From positions 5,846,001 to 5,910,000 of the forward strand of contig NZ_CP011270.1 of the NCBI RefSeq assembly GCF_001610835.1: a DNA stretch of 64,000 nucleotides. Reading direction: 5' to 3'. This document shows positions 53,060 through 62,379 of the stretch, one piece after another. The translations under genes and the position numbers were made by a program. The stretch's first letter is position 1. Each line of letters starts with the position of its first letter. This DNA comes from Planctomyces sp. SH-PL14 (GTDB lineage Bacteria; Planctomycetota; Planctomycetia; Planctomycetales; Planctomycetaceae). Below the pieces are notes generated by a model. That model did not search any database. It was not told where the DNA came from and worked only from the letters and a program-made list of their open reading frames with translations.

Positions 53060-54121
53060 TTAGAAGTCCGAGAGGAGCTCTCCGCCGCCCCGCGTGCCGA
53101 GGTTCCCCCACACCCCGTACGCGCTCTTGCCGGAGCCGGGCGACGTCAGGTCTACCGTGCAGCTCTGGAAGCCGCTCGTCGGCAGGACCGCCCCCTGGTT
53201 GCCGGTGTCGATGTTGTCGCCGATGAACCGGACCGCGCCGTCCGCCATCAGGACCTGGACGCCACCCGCGTGCAGGCTTCCCGCGTTGAAGATCCCGAAG
53301 CCGCCGTTGCTCCGCGAGTTCCGCGTGAAGCAGCTCGACGAGTTCGGAGGAACCGACGTCGAGAACGTGGAGTAGATCGAGGCCCCGTCACCCCAGCGGT
53401 AGCCCCGCATCGCGTCAGAGTTGTGGGCCCCGCCCGGATAGGTCTTGAGGGCCGCGTTCCACAGCGCGGTGCAGGCGGCCGGGCTGATCGCGTTCGCCGG
53501 GAGGAGCGTATTGGCCACGATCCCCGGGCCGTTCGTCGACGTGGGGGCGACGATCTCCGACATCGCGATCGTGTTGCTCGAGCCGTCCGTGACGCTGCTC
53601 AGGTTCAGGCACTGCACGTGGGCGAACAGGCCGCGGCTGTCCAGCGGGCGGTTGCAGCCGAAGTCGTTCCCCGCTTCCCCGTCGCCGACGCAGAACACGT
53701 AGTTCCGCTTGCCGCGGGTGTTGCCCGCGTTGACCGGGTCCGTCATCCCGGCGTCGCTCGGGCAGGCCATGACGCCGATCTTCTTGGTCCAGGGGGCGTT
53801 GTTGCTCCACGGGCGGTTGTTCGCCGGTAGAGCTTCGACTTCCCGGGCCATCCCCCCCTGCTCGATGTACGGGAGCAGCGCGATGAAGCCGGACATCCGG
53901 AGCGCCTCTCCGCCGGTGAAGGCAGGGAAGACGTTGGCGACGTCGTGGTAGTTGTGGAGCGCGAGGCCGAACTGCTTGAGGTTGTTCTTGCAGCTCGACT
54001 GGCGGGCCGCTTCCCGCGCCTGCTGGACGGCGGGGAGGAGCAGGGCCACGAGGACGGCGATGATCGCGATCACGACCAGCAGCTCGATCAAAGTGAAACC
54101 GGATTTCGAACGTCGCGACAT
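53060..54121 (-). CDS. DUF1559 pseudopilin-like secreted protein
   Basis: 353 residues. [20 protein letters not shown] is the pilin-type signal, then [20 protein letters not shown] and [20 protein letters not shown]. The C-terminal [20 protein letters not shown] is the family's DG motif. Inside there are several Cys ([26 protein letters not shown]) that may form disulfides after export. Pairs with the downstream lipoprotein. Confidence 0.93.
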   Translation of the reverse strand: MSRRSKSGFTLIELLVVIAIIAVLVALLLPAVQQAREAARQSSCKNNLKQFGLALHNYHDVANVFPAFTGGEALRMSGFIALLPYIEQGGMAREVEALPANNRPWSNNAPWTKKIGVMACPSDAGMTDPVNAGNTRGKRNYVFCVGDGEAGNDFGCNRPLDSRGLFAHVQCLNLSSVTDGSSNTIAMSEIVAPTSTNGPGIVANTLLPANAISPAACTALWNAALKTYPGGAHNSDAMRGYRWGDGASIYSTFSTSVPPNSSSCFTRNSRSNGGFGIFNAGSLHAGGVQVLMADGAVRFIGDNIDTGNQGAVLPTSGFQSCTVDLTSPGSGKSAYGVWGNLGTRGGGELLSDF

Positions 54122-54324
54122 GAGATCGAACCTAACCCTCTATCGAGTCGAATACCGGCGAAAGCCCGCCGGTCCTGCCGATGCGCCATTCGCATCAACG
54201 GGGCCTGACGTTCCCAGGGCCCGCATCCCGCAGCGGTCCTCCGGCGTCCCAGGTATGTCGCAGAGCGCCCCCCGCCGTTACGCCCGAAAACCCGCTTTTA
54301 CACAAACTTAACCAGCCAGCGTCC

Positions 54325-54392
54325 CGCTGGACCGGATGGCCGTGGAACGATGGGTTTGAGCGGATGGATGTCGTGCCGGCGAGGGCGGTTTT
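54325..54392 (+). repeat. Type A fragment A14 (right tip)
   Basis: GGATGGCCGTGGAACGATGG, GTTTGAGCGGATGGATGTCG and TGCCGGCGAGGGCGG match only the last 60 bp of the element. Confidence 0.55.
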
Positions 54393-54487
54393 CGAGCTGG
54401 TGAGAAAGGAATCCGAGCGGTGGGAAGGTTGGAATAAGGCTTGGCTCATGGATGGTGTTGCGCAAAGCGTCGTTGATGATCGCGAAA

Positions 54488-54634
54488 CGGGAGGGCGAAG
54501 CTCCTGCTGAGCCGCGCCGGTTCCTGACCGCGTCAACACGGCCTCAGGTCACGACGGACATTCTTCCGGCCATGTCGAGGAGACGTCGTTTGCGTCCACC
54601 ACCGTTGCGGCTCGGCGGGAGCCTCGCCCTCCCG
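54488..54634. repeat. Type C long inverted repeat, copy 2
   Basis: Arms 54488-54515 (CGGGAGGGCGAAGCTCCTGC...) and 54607-54634 (...GGAGCCTCGCCCTCCCG), in the same order as at 4213-4402 but with a shorter, unrelated spacer. Confidence 0.75.
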
Positions 54635-54731
54635 AGGCCTTTGCACCGACTTCCGAATGCCCGTTTGAAGAGCGGCATTCTCACGCGGGCTGATGTGGGC
54701 TAACACTGTGTCGGTGCGACGGAGACTCCAC

Positions 54732-55799
54732 TTGGACACGTTCCTTCAGCGACTCGGGATCGAGCGGCCGATCATTCAGGCTCCCATGGCCGGGGTCTCG
54801 ACGCCGGAGATGGCGGCCGCGGTGTCGAATGCGGGAGGGCTGGGCTCGATCGGGGTTGGGGCGGTCGATGCCGAGGGGACGCGGCGGATGATCGCCGCTG
54901 TTCGATCGAAGACGGACCGGCCGTTCAACGTCAATGTGTTCTGCCATCGGCCGGCGGTCGCGAATGCCGCTCGCGAAGCGGCGTGGCTGGCGCGGCTGGG
55001 GCCGGAGTTCGCGCGGTACGGTGCGAAGCCGCCCGCGCGACTGACGGAGATCTATGAGTCGTTTCTGAACGACGACGCCCGGCTGGCGGTGCTGCTCGAG
55101 GAGCGTCCCGCGATCGTCAGCCTTCACTTCGGCCTTCCCCCGCGGGAACGCATCGACGCCCTTCGCACGGCGGGGATCATTCTTCTCGCGTCGGCGACGA
55201 GTCTCGCCGAAGGACGTGCCGTTGCCGCCGCGGGAGTCGATGCCGTGGTCGCGCAGGGATACGAAGCCGGCGGACATCGCGGCGTGTTCGATCCCGATGC
55301 GGCGGACGACTGCCTCGGGACCGTGGCCTTGACCCGGCTGCTGGCGACCCGGCTCGACCTGCCGGTCATCGCGGCGGGAGGGATCATGGACGGAGCGGGG
55401 ATCGCGGCTTCGCTGATGCTGGGGGCGGTCGCCGCGCAGCTCGGGACGGCGTTCGTCGCCTGTCCGGAGTCGTCGGCGGACGCAGGCTACCGGGCCGCGC
55501 TCCTCGGCCCGCCGGCGGAGCGGACCGTCATGACGAGAGTCATCTCGGGCCGTCCCGCCCGCTGTCTGGCCAATCGCTTCACGGCGCTGGAGCAGGAGGG
55601 CGTCCGGGATGCGGTCCCGGAGTACCCGATCGCCTACGACGCGGGGAAGGCGCTGCATGCCGCCGCCAAGGCGACCGGCGAGTTCGGCTACGGAGCCCAG
55701 TGGGCCGGGCAGGGGGCTCCGCTGGCCCGGGTGATGCCCGCCGGTGAGCTGGTGAGGCAGCTGGGAAGCGAGACCGAGCGGGCGTTGGCGAGCTGTTGA
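54732..55799 (+). CDS. Nitronate monooxygenase (2-nitropropane dioxygenase family)
   Basis: About 355 residues. [20 protein letters not shown] is the family's FMN-binding start; [17 protein letters not shown] contains the phosphate-binding and active-site His region; [20 protein letters not shown] and [17 protein letters not shown] complete the FMN barrel. I prefer the TTG at 54732, which has CGGAG upstream and gives the usual N-terminus, over the ATG at 54693. It oxidises nitronates with FMN and oxygen, usually for detoxification. Confidence 0.9.
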   Translation: MDTFLQRLGIERPIIQAPMAGVSTPEMAAAVSNAGGLGSIGVGAVDAEGTRRMIAAVRSKTDRPFNVNVFCHRPAVANAAREAAWLARLGPEFARYGAKPPARLTEIYESFLNDDARLAVLLEERPAIVSLHFGLPPRERIDALRTAGIILLASATSLAEGRAVAAAGVDAVVAQGYEAGGHRGVFDPDAADDCLGTVALTRLLATRLDLPVIAAGGIMDGAGIAASLMLGAVAAQLGTAFVACPESSADAGYRAALLGPPAERTVMTRVISGRPARCLANRFTALEQEGVRDAVPEYPIAYDAGKALHAAAKATGEFGYGAQWAGQGAPLARVMPAGELVRQLGSETERALASC

Positions 55800-55843
55800 G
55801 TGTCCGCGGGCTGCCGATGTGCAATTCAAGATCGTCGGCCGAC

Positions 55844-56168
55844 CGGGTCCAGGGGCGACCCTGGTGGGGGATGCAAGGGGGGCCTGTGTTGTTTTATGGG
55901 GCCCTCTTGCCCGCCAGAGGCCTGGCCGTCGAGAGATGTCTGAAGGAGATCGTGTCCAAGTGCGGACAACGTGCCGGATGTCCCAACATCAATCCGCAAG
56001 GATCCCGGGGCGAGTGGTGAGTCCTCAACGCCGGTTCCACAAAGCGGACGCCCGTTGTGTCCCACGGTTCCTCATGGAAGTGCCTCCGGCGGCAAGGGGG
56101 CGTGGCCCCCTTGACCCCAGGCTGCCGTGGCACGTTGGGTTTGAGCTATCGGAGGCGTGCCGGCGACA
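55844..56168 (+). repeat. Type A intergenic element, full copy A12 (forward)
   Basis: Complete; starts 44 bp after the nitronate monooxygenase stop and ends about 20 bp before the stop of the convergent SDR gene. Its left-arm hairpin carries the CTGTGTTGTTTTAT loop, otherwise seen in right arms (A4, A11). Confidence 0.87.
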
Positions 56169-56188
56169 GCGGTGTTCGAGCAACGACT

Positions 56189-56944
56189 TCATCCACGCCC
56201 CACGAGCGGCATCTGGGTGGCCATCACCGTCATGAACAGCACGTTCGCATCCAGCGGTAGCCCCGCCATGTAGACGACCGCCCGCGCGACGTGCTCCGGA
56301 TCCATCCGCGGCTCGACCATCATGGTCCCGTTGGCCTGCGGGACGCCGTTCACCATCCGGGCCGTCATCTCGGTCGCCGCGTTCCCGATGTCGATCTGAC
56401 CGCAGGCGATGTCGTACTTGCGGCCGTCCAGCGACGTCGACTTCGTCAGCCCCGTGATGGCGTGCTTCGTCGCGGTGTACGGCGCGGAGTTGGGCCGCGG
56501 CGCCGTGGCCGAGATCGAGCCGTTGTTGATGATCCGCCCGCCCCGCGGCGTCTGCGACTTCATCAGCCGGAACGCCTCCTGCGTGCACAGGAACGGACCC
56601 GTGAGATTGACGTCCACCACCGCCCGCCACTGCTCGAACGTCAGGTCCTCCAGCGGGACCGCCGGCGCGCCGGTGCCGGCATTGTTGAACAGCACATCAA
56701 GCCGACCGAAGGCCCCCGCCGTCTGTTCAAAGAGCGATCGGACGGACGCGGGGTCGGTCACGTCCACGGCGACCGGCAGAGCCGTCGTGCCTGCGGGAGC
56801 GAGCGCCGCCGTCGCCTGGAGTGTCTCCAGCCGCCGGCCCGCCAGAACGACGCGGTAGCCTTCTCCGAGCAGGGCCAGCGCCACCGCGCGGCCGATCCCG
56901 GACCCGGCTCCCGTCACCAGTGCAACTTTCCCTGCGTCGGCCAT
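56189..56944 (-). CDS. Short-chain dehydrogenase/reductase (classical SDR)
   Basis: 251 residues from an ATG preceded by GGGAAGG. The cofactor loop is TGAGSGIG ([20 protein letters not shown]), NNAG in [11 protein letters not shown], and the catalytic set is Ser in [10 protein letters not shown] with YTATK. Substrate unknown; many such enzymes act on alcohols or sugars. Confidence 0.92.
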   Translation of the reverse strand: MADAGKVALVTGAGSGIGRAVALALLGEGYRVVLAGRRLETLQATAALAPAGTTALPVAVDVTDPASVRSLFEQTAGAFGRLDVLFNNAGTGAPAVPLEDLTFEQWRAVVDVNLTGPFLCTQEAFRLMKSQTPRGGRIINNGSISATAPRPNSAPYTATKHAITGLTKSTSLDGRKYDIACGQIDIGNAATEMTARMVNGVPQANGTMMVEPRMDPEHVARAVVYMAGLPLDANVLFMTVMATQMPLVGRG

Positions 56945-57067
56945 CACACCTTCCCGTTGTCCGTTGGAACTGTCCCCTGAAACCGGGTGCCGACGACAGT
57001 GACGAGCTTCTGCTCCGCGGTCCAGAGAGAGCGCCGCGCCAACGTCGTCGGCCACTGTCGACGGCGG

Positions 57068-58384
57068 TCAGCGGCGCTCCAGGCCATGCAGCACGCTGCG
57101 GACATCCGCGATGTGCAGCAGGAAGTTGCGGAGGTCCTCGTCGCTGTTGAGTTTCCCCGCCGAGAACTGCTCCAGGGCCTCGGATTTGAGGCGGCTCAGC
57201 GCCCGTTCCTGTTCCAGCGCGGCGGCCTCGTTCCACGCTCCCTGGGCCGCCTGGTCGAGGCAGGCGAGCTCGATCGCGGTTGCCCGGTCGAGCCAGATCT
57301 CGAGGCCGACCGCCTTCCGCCGGACTGACCACCGCCACAGGAGGAAGAGGGCGATGGCCGCCGAGACGAGGAAGCTCCGCAGGTTCTCCGCCGCTTCGAT
57401 CAGATCGTTGCTCAGGATCGGCTCGTTGCGGTTGAGATAGGAGACCGCGCCGGGATGGAGCGAGAACTCCCGCAGCCGCGCCAGCTCGGCGGCGTCGAGG
57501 GCCGGGAGGGCGGCGTTGCGTGCGAAATCCCCCTCGTAGAGGACTGACATCAGCCGTGACACGGCGTCGGTCGAGAGATCGCTGCGGACCACGAGGGCCA
57601 TCGAGGGCGCGACCGTCGGAATGTCCTCGCGCGGTTCAGCAGGATCGGTCTGGTACATGCAGGCGGGGATCGACTCCGAGCGGACCTGGACGTCGATCCG
57701 GGAGTACGCTTCCGCGAACGGCAGCCCCTTCAGTCGATAGCCCCGCTGCTGGACGAGCCACTCCGCCAGCGGCGAGGGGAGGCTGGAGACGGTGAAGAGG
57801 AGGTCGGGAAGGTCGCCGGGGTCCGCCTGGCGAAGGTTCTCTTCCGAGCGGCTGTCGTCCTGGAAGTCGCCCGGCGCGAGGCCGGCGAAGTCCAGGAGCC
57901 TGAGCCCCAGCCGCCGCGTTCCGCTTCCCAGGGGGCCGAGATGAATCCGTTTCCCCGCGAGCGCTTCCCAGTGTTCGTCGACCAGCTCGGGACGGATGAG
58001 AACGTGGATCGGTTCGGGACAGAGGATGGCGATCTGCGAGACGCCGGCGATCCGTTCCATCCCCCCCTGGACGAGGGCGGCGTCGATCTCGCCGCGGCTG
58101 ACTTTGACGAGGCTTTCCTCGGAGCCTGCCGTGGGAACGAGTTCGAGTTGGAGCCGCGCGGCGCGGGCTTCGTCCCGGAGGACCTCGGCGATGGCGTGAC
58201 GGCGCTTGAGCGGTTGCCCGGCGCTCAGGCGAACCGGGAGTGTCGGTTCGCGGAGGTTCCGGAGGAGCAGGAAGCCGGAGACGGCCACCATCGCCAGGCA
58301 CGCCAGCGTGAGCCAGCGGACGGCGAGCGTCCGCTGGATCCGGCCGTCGACCACGGGGGGAAACGGGGACTTGTTCATGAACAT
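57068..58384 (-). CDS. TAXI-family (TRAP-like) solute-binding protein, membrane-anchored
   Basis: 438 residues. An N-terminal membrane helix (AVRWLTLACLAMVAVSGFLL) is followed by a periplasmic binding domain of the TAXI type: PVRLSAGQPLKRRHAIAEVL, LELVPTAGSEESLVKVSRGE, IDAALVQGG and ILCPEPIHVLIRP. A second helix (FLVSAAIALFLLWRWSVRRK, about residue 345) leads into a cytoplasmic coiled tail (IELACLDQAAQGAWNEAAALEQ). No TRAP membrane subunits are nearby. The tail suggests a signalling or tethering role in place of, or beside, transport. Confidence 0.83.
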   Translation of the reverse strand: MFMNKSPFPPVVDGRIQRTLAVRWLTLACLAMVAVSGFLLLRNLREPTLPVRLSAGQPLKRRHAIAEVLRDEARAARLQLELVPTAGSEESLVKVSRGEIDAALVQGGMERIAGVSQIAILCPEPIHVLIRPELVDEHWEALAGKRIHLGPLGSGTRRLGLRLLDFAGLAPGDFQDDSRSEENLRQADPGDLPDLLFTVSSLPSPLAEWLVQQRGYRLKGLPFAEAYSRIDVQVRSESIPACMYQTDPAEPREDIPTVAPSMALVVRSDLSTDAVSRLMSVLYEGDFARNAALPALDAAELARLREFSLHPGAVSYLNRNEPILSNDLIEAAENLRSFLVSAAIALFLLWRWSVRRKAVGLEIWLDRATAIELACLDQAAQGAWNEAAALEQERALSRLKSEALEQFSAGKLNSDEDLRNFLLHIADVRSVLHGLERR

Positions 58385-58671
58385 CCGCGAGACGGGACAG
58401 GGAGAGTTCGGCCTGCCCAATCTATCGCAAACGGAAAAACGGCCGAGCCGGCTCACTCCGTCGTGGCCTGAGCCTTTCTGCGGGCCGGCACGCCATCGTC
58501 GCGGTGCCGGACACCCACGCTCCAACGGACGGGTGGTCTCGCCGGCGGCTTAACAGATCGTGAACAATTTCCAGGATCCGCGACCCGTTTCGCCTCTACG
58601 CGACATTAAAGACCTGTGGCTCACGTCCGCGCTCCCGGACACCCGAGGCAGCGATCCTTCAAAGGTCTTTG

Positions 58672-61164
58672 ATGAAACCCATCGTCTTCGCCGGTCTGGT
58701 CTTCAGCGGACTGGCCCTGGAAGTCGCCTATCGCAACTCCCGCGATGCCCAGGCTCAGACGCCCGATGAGCGGCCGCCCGGCGCCGGTTCGGCCAGCGGC
58801 TTTGACCGGCTCCCCCAGGGCGATCGGCGCGGCGGGGGCCGCGGTCGGCAGGCGGATGGCCCCGGCGGTCCCGAAGGTCCCGGTGGACCGGGCGGATTCG
58901 GCGGCCCCGGAATGGGGCCTGGCGGACCGGGCGGTCCCGGAGGCTTCGGCGGCGGGACGCGCGAGCTGGTCTCTCAGTTCGATCAGGACGGAAACGGGTG
59001 GCTGAACAAGGACGAGCGTCAGGCGGCGCGAAAAACAGCACAGCAGGGGGGCCGCGGCGGACGGGGGGGACCCCGGTTTGGCGGTCGGCCCGACCCGGGC
59101 GAGTTCCTCGCCGGTCCGGCTCTTGAGGCGCTCGACACGGACGGGAACGGCAGTGTCGCGGCGGATGAACTCTCTGCCGGAATCGGCAAGCTCTTCCAGC
59201 GGGCGGCCGGCGACAGCCGACAGATCACGCCGGCGGAACTCGGGCAGGCTCTCGATGCGATCGTGCCCCGGCCGGACTTCGGCCCGGGCGGGGGCGGGCC
59301 GGGAGGTGGAGGTCCGGGAGGATTCGGGCGTCCGCCGGGACCGGATGGTGCGGAAGGACCGCGCGGGCCGGCCGGGGCACCCGGGGAACCGGAGCGACGG
59401 GGACGGGGTGACGAGCCGATGGGGGGACGCGGTCCGGGGCGCGGCTTCGGTCCGGGGTTCGCCCTCGCCGGGGCGATCGCGCGGGAGGCGGACCGCAATC
59501 AGGACGAGTCTCTGACGCTCGATGAGCTCCAGAAGGCGGGACGGGACCTGTTTCAGAAGGGGGACGCGGATCATGACGGGGAGTGCACCGCCGTGGAGCT
59601 GAAGACGGCGATCGGCTCGCTGATGGCCTCCGCTCCCTTCGGCGGTCCCGGCGGCGGCCCTGGGGGTGGACCCGGCGGCCCGGGAGGACGGTCGCGGGAG
59701 GCGGGGCGGCCCGGGCCGAAGGTGGAGTCTTCGCAGGTCCGCAATTACGGCGACGAGCCCCTGTTTGCTTCCGACGTGCTGCGGACGCTGTTCCTGACCT
59801 TCGAGAACGACGACTGGGAGAAGGAGCTCGAAGACTTTCACGGGACCGACGTCGATGTCCCGGCGACGCTGAAGGTCGATGGCCAGAGCTACTCCAACGT
59901 CGGCGTCCACTTCCGCGGGATGTCCTCCTACGGCGGTGTCCCGACGGGATCGAAGCGGTCGCTGAACGTGGCGATCGATCTGGCGGACGGCAAGCAGCGG
60001 CTGATGGGGCAGAAGACCCTGAACCTGTTGAACGCCCACGAGGACAGCTCGTTCCTGAGCTCCATTCTCTACTCGCACATCGCCCGCAAGCACATCCCGG
60101 CTCCGAAGGCGAACCTCGTCAAGGTGGTCATCAACGGCGAGAGCTGGGGGCTGTACGTGAACGTGCAGCAGTTCAACAAGGACTTCGTGACGGAGAACTT
60201 CGGCGGCGACGGCGGCGGGGCGCGGTGGAAGGTGAGCGGCAGCCCCGGCGGCGGAGGGGGGCTCGAGTACCTCGGGGATCACGTCGACGACTACCGGCGG
60301 CGGTACGAGATCAAGTCGTCGGACAGCAACAAGTCGTGGAAGAAGCTCATCGAGTTCTGCCGCGTCCTGAACGAGACTCCGGCCGACCAGCTCGAAGCGG
60401 CGATCACGCCGCTCCTTGATGTCGAGGGGGCGCTCTGGTTTCTGGCGCTCGACGTGGCGCTCGTCAACAACGACGGCTACTGGGTCCGGGCGAGCGACTA
60501 CAGCCTGTATCTCGATGGAGCGGGGAAGCTGCACCTCATTCCGCACGACATGAACGAGGCCTTCCATCCCGCGATGATGATGGGGATGGGGGGCCCGGGT
60601 GGGCCGGGAATGGGCGGCCCGGGCGGCTTCGGAGGCCCCGGTGGGCCGGGTGGACCGGGTCCTGGCGGTCCCGGATTTGGCGGCCGTGGTTTCGGTCCGG
60701 GAGGGGGAGGGGGAGGCCGCGGCGGTAACAACGCCGGCGGAAACGAAGAGGGCCGCGGACGGCGGCCGATGGGTGAAGGGGACGAGCCGCGCGGACCGCG
60801 GGGGAATGCCCAGGGAGGCCGCGGGCTCGAACTCGATCCGCTCGTCGCTCTCGACGATCCCCGCAAGCCGATGCGGAGCAAGCTCCTCGCCGTGCCGAAG
60901 TTCCGCGAGCGGTACCTCGAGATGGTGCGGACGATCGCCCGGGAGGACATGAACTGGGAGGTGATCGGTCCTGTCGTCGCGCAGTACCGGGCGCTGATGT
61001 CCGCCGACGTTCAGGCCGATACCCGGAAGCTCAGTTCCTTCGAGGCGTTCGAGGCGGCGGTCGCGTCCCGCCCCTCCGGCGGTGCGGCGCCGACCGAAGG
61101 TCGCGGCCGGGAGATCAGCCTGCAGTCGTTCTTCGAAGGCCGCCGGGCGTTCCTGCTCCGCTGA
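58672..61164 (+). CDS. CotH-kinase-fold protein with four EF-hands and Gly/Pro-rich linkers
   Basis: 830 residues with a signal peptide (KPIVFAGLVFSGLALEVAYR). Four EF-hand loops are visible: DQDGNGWLNKDE, DTDGNGSVAADE, DRNQDESLTLDE and DADHDGECTAVE, spaced by Gly/Pro-rich linkers. From about residue 360 the CotH domain runs: DVPATLKVDGQSYSNVGVHF, RGMSSYGGVPTGSKRSLNVA, QKTLNLLNAHEDSSFLSSIL, LVKVVINGESWGLYVNVQQF, and the kinase-like centre WFLALDVALVNNDGYWVRAS with LHLIPHDMNEAF. A long Gly-rich run splits the C-terminus. CotH proteins are protein kinases in spores; the secreted planctomycete type is uncharacterised. It precedes a DUF4956 gene, as in many genomes. Confidence 0.9.
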   Translation: MKPIVFAGLVFSGLALEVAYRNSRDAQAQTPDERPPGAGSASGFDRLPQGDRRGGGRGRQADGPGGPEGPGGPGGFGGPGMGPGGPGGPGGFGGGTRELVSQFDQDGNGWLNKDERQAARKTAQQGGRGGRGGPRFGGRPDPGEFLAGPALEALDTDGNGSVAADELSAGIGKLFQRAAGDSRQITPAELGQALDAIVPRPDFGPGGGGPGGGGPGGFGRPPGPDGAEGPRGPAGAPGEPERRGRGDEPMGGRGPGRGFGPGFALAGAIAREADRNQDESLTLDELQKAGRDLFQKGDADHDGECTAVELKTAIGSLMASAPFGGPGGGPGGGPGGPGGRSREAGRPGPKVESSQVRNYGDEPLFASDVLRTLFLTFENDDWEKELEDFHGTDVDVPATLKVDGQSYSNVGVHFRGMSSYGGVPTGSKRSLNVAIDLADGKQRLMGQKTLNLLNAHEDSSFLSSILYSHIARKHIPAPKANLVKVVINGESWGLYVNVQQFNKDFVTENFGGDGGGARWKVSGSPGGGGGLEYLGDHVDDYRRRYEIKSSDSNKSWKKLIEFCRVLNETPADQLEAAITPLLDVEGALWFLALDVALVNNDGYWVRASDYSLYLDGAGKLHLIPHDMNEAFHPAMMMGMGGPGGPGMGGPGGFGGPGGPGGPGPGGPGFGGRGFGPGGGGGGRGGNNAGGNEEGRGRRPMGEGDEPRGPRGNAQGGRGLELDPLVALDDPRKPMRSKLLAVPKFRERYLEMVRTIAREDMNWEVIGPVVAQYRALMSADVQADTRKLSSFEAFEAAVASRPSGGAAPTEGRGREISLQSFFEGRRAFLLR

Positions 61165-61299
61165 GTGCGGGCCGTCCGTTGAAGGATCGCCTCGCCCGTC
61201 GTTTGTCCTGTCTCCGTTCTCCCCCGTCCGCGGCTGCGGACACCGTATGATGAGCGCCGTCCGACTCCGGCTCGGCGGCGCCTGCCGAGGAGTCCTGCC

Positions 61300-61968
61300 T
61301 TGCCCGAGTGGCTTTATCCCATGGTGGAAGCTCCGCATCTTCCGATGAGTGCCCTCCTAGCGCGGCTGATCTTTGCCATCGTCGGCGGGACGCTGGTGGC
61401 GGGGATCTATCAGCGGACCCGTCGTGCCAGCAGCATCGCGCCGACCTTTCCCGCGACGCTCGTCCTGCTGTCGGTGCTGATCGCCGTGGTGACGCAGGTG
61501 ATCGGAGACAATGTGGCGCGGGCCTTCAGTCTGGTGGGGGCGCTTTCGATCGTCCGTTTCCGGACGGTGGTTCAGGACACGAAGGACACGGCCTTCGTGA
61601 TCTTTGCGGTGGTGGTGGGGATGTCGATCGGGGCGAACCAGCCGGTGGTTGCGGCCGGGGGGATCGTGGCGGTGGGGCTGACGGCGTGGCTGTTCCGGGA
61701 CCGCCCGGCGCAGGCGTTGTCGATTGACCGTCAGATCGTGCTGGAGGTGAAGCTGGGGTGGGTCGATGATGTCGAGGTGGTGGTCCGGAGTGCTGTTGCG
61801 GCGCACATCCTCGATATTGAGCCGCTGGCGTTGTCGACGTTGAAGAACGGGGCGGGGTTGGAGGCGCGGTTCCGGATGCGGTTGTTGCCTTCGGTGCGGC
61901 TGACGGAGCTGGTAGCGGATCTGAACCGGATCAACGGTGTGCAGAGCGTGGAGTTGCGGACGGAATGA
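61300..61968 (+). CDS. DUF4956 membrane protein
   Basis: 222 residues. About four helices (LLARLIFAIVGGTLVAGIYQ, FPATLVLLSVLIAVVTQVIG, DTAFVIFAVVVGMSIGANQP, VVAAGGIVAVGLTAWLF) surround the family motif DNVARAFSLVGALSIVRFRT. The C-terminal third is a cytoplasmic beta-alpha domain (HILDIEPLALSTLKNGAGLE). The TTG start at 61300 has GGAG at the right distance; ATGs at 61321 and 61345 are alternatives. DUF4956 genes often pair with CotH and VTC polyphosphate polymerase genes; only the CotH partner is here. Confidence 0.87.
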   Translation: MPEWLYPMVEAPHLPMSALLARLIFAIVGGTLVAGIYQRTRRASSIAPTFPATLVLLSVLIAVVTQVIGDNVARAFSLVGALSIVRFRTVVQDTKDTAFVIFAVVVGMSIGANQPVVAAGGIVAVGLTAWLFRDRPAQALSIDRQIVLEVKLGWVDDVEVVVRSAVAAHILDIEPLALSTLKNGAGLEARFRMRLLPSVRLTELVADLNRINGVQSVELRTE

Positions 61969-61971
61969 ACC

Positions 61972-62278
61972 GGGTCCAGGGGCACCCTGGTCAGCGAGTG
62001 CCGAGGGGAGAATCCCCTTTGCCCGCCGGAGGCTTTGGCCCGTCGAGAGATGTCTGAAGAGCCCGTGTCCCAGCGCGGACACCGTGCCGTATGCCCCCTC
62101 ACAACACGCTGGGAGTCCAGCGCGAGCGAGGGGTTCTCAACGCCGGTTCCACAAAGGGTGTGTCCGTCGTTTACCACGGTTCCTCATGGAAGCGCCTCCG
62201 GCGGCAAGGGGTGCCCCCTTGACCCCGGCTGCCGTAGCACGTTGGGTTTGAGCAAGCACAGCCGTGCCGGCGAGGACG
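61972..62278 (+). repeat. Type A intergenic element, full copy A13 (forward)
   Basis: Complete; begins 3 bp after the DUF4956 stop, the closest of all copies. Ends with GTGCCGGCGAGGACG. Confidence 0.87.
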
Positions 62279-62379
62279 GTGGTTGAACGGTCGGTTCCGC
62301 CTACACTACAGCCTGACCTGAATATCAACCGTTGCCCCCGCGCTCCGCATCGGACGTCCGCTTCAACCACCAGCGTGCC

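Noticed and set aside
54693-54731. ATG start for nitronate monooxygenase 13 codons upstream
   Set aside because: No ribosome site and atypical N-terminal sequence; the TTG at 54732 has CGGAG and gives the family start, though the ATG cannot be excluded.
6180-62110. Recurrent short peptides (such as RTPCRMPPHQP) coded within type A copies
   Set aside because: They appear because the repeats are similar in DNA; frames break at different points and start codons are not kept.
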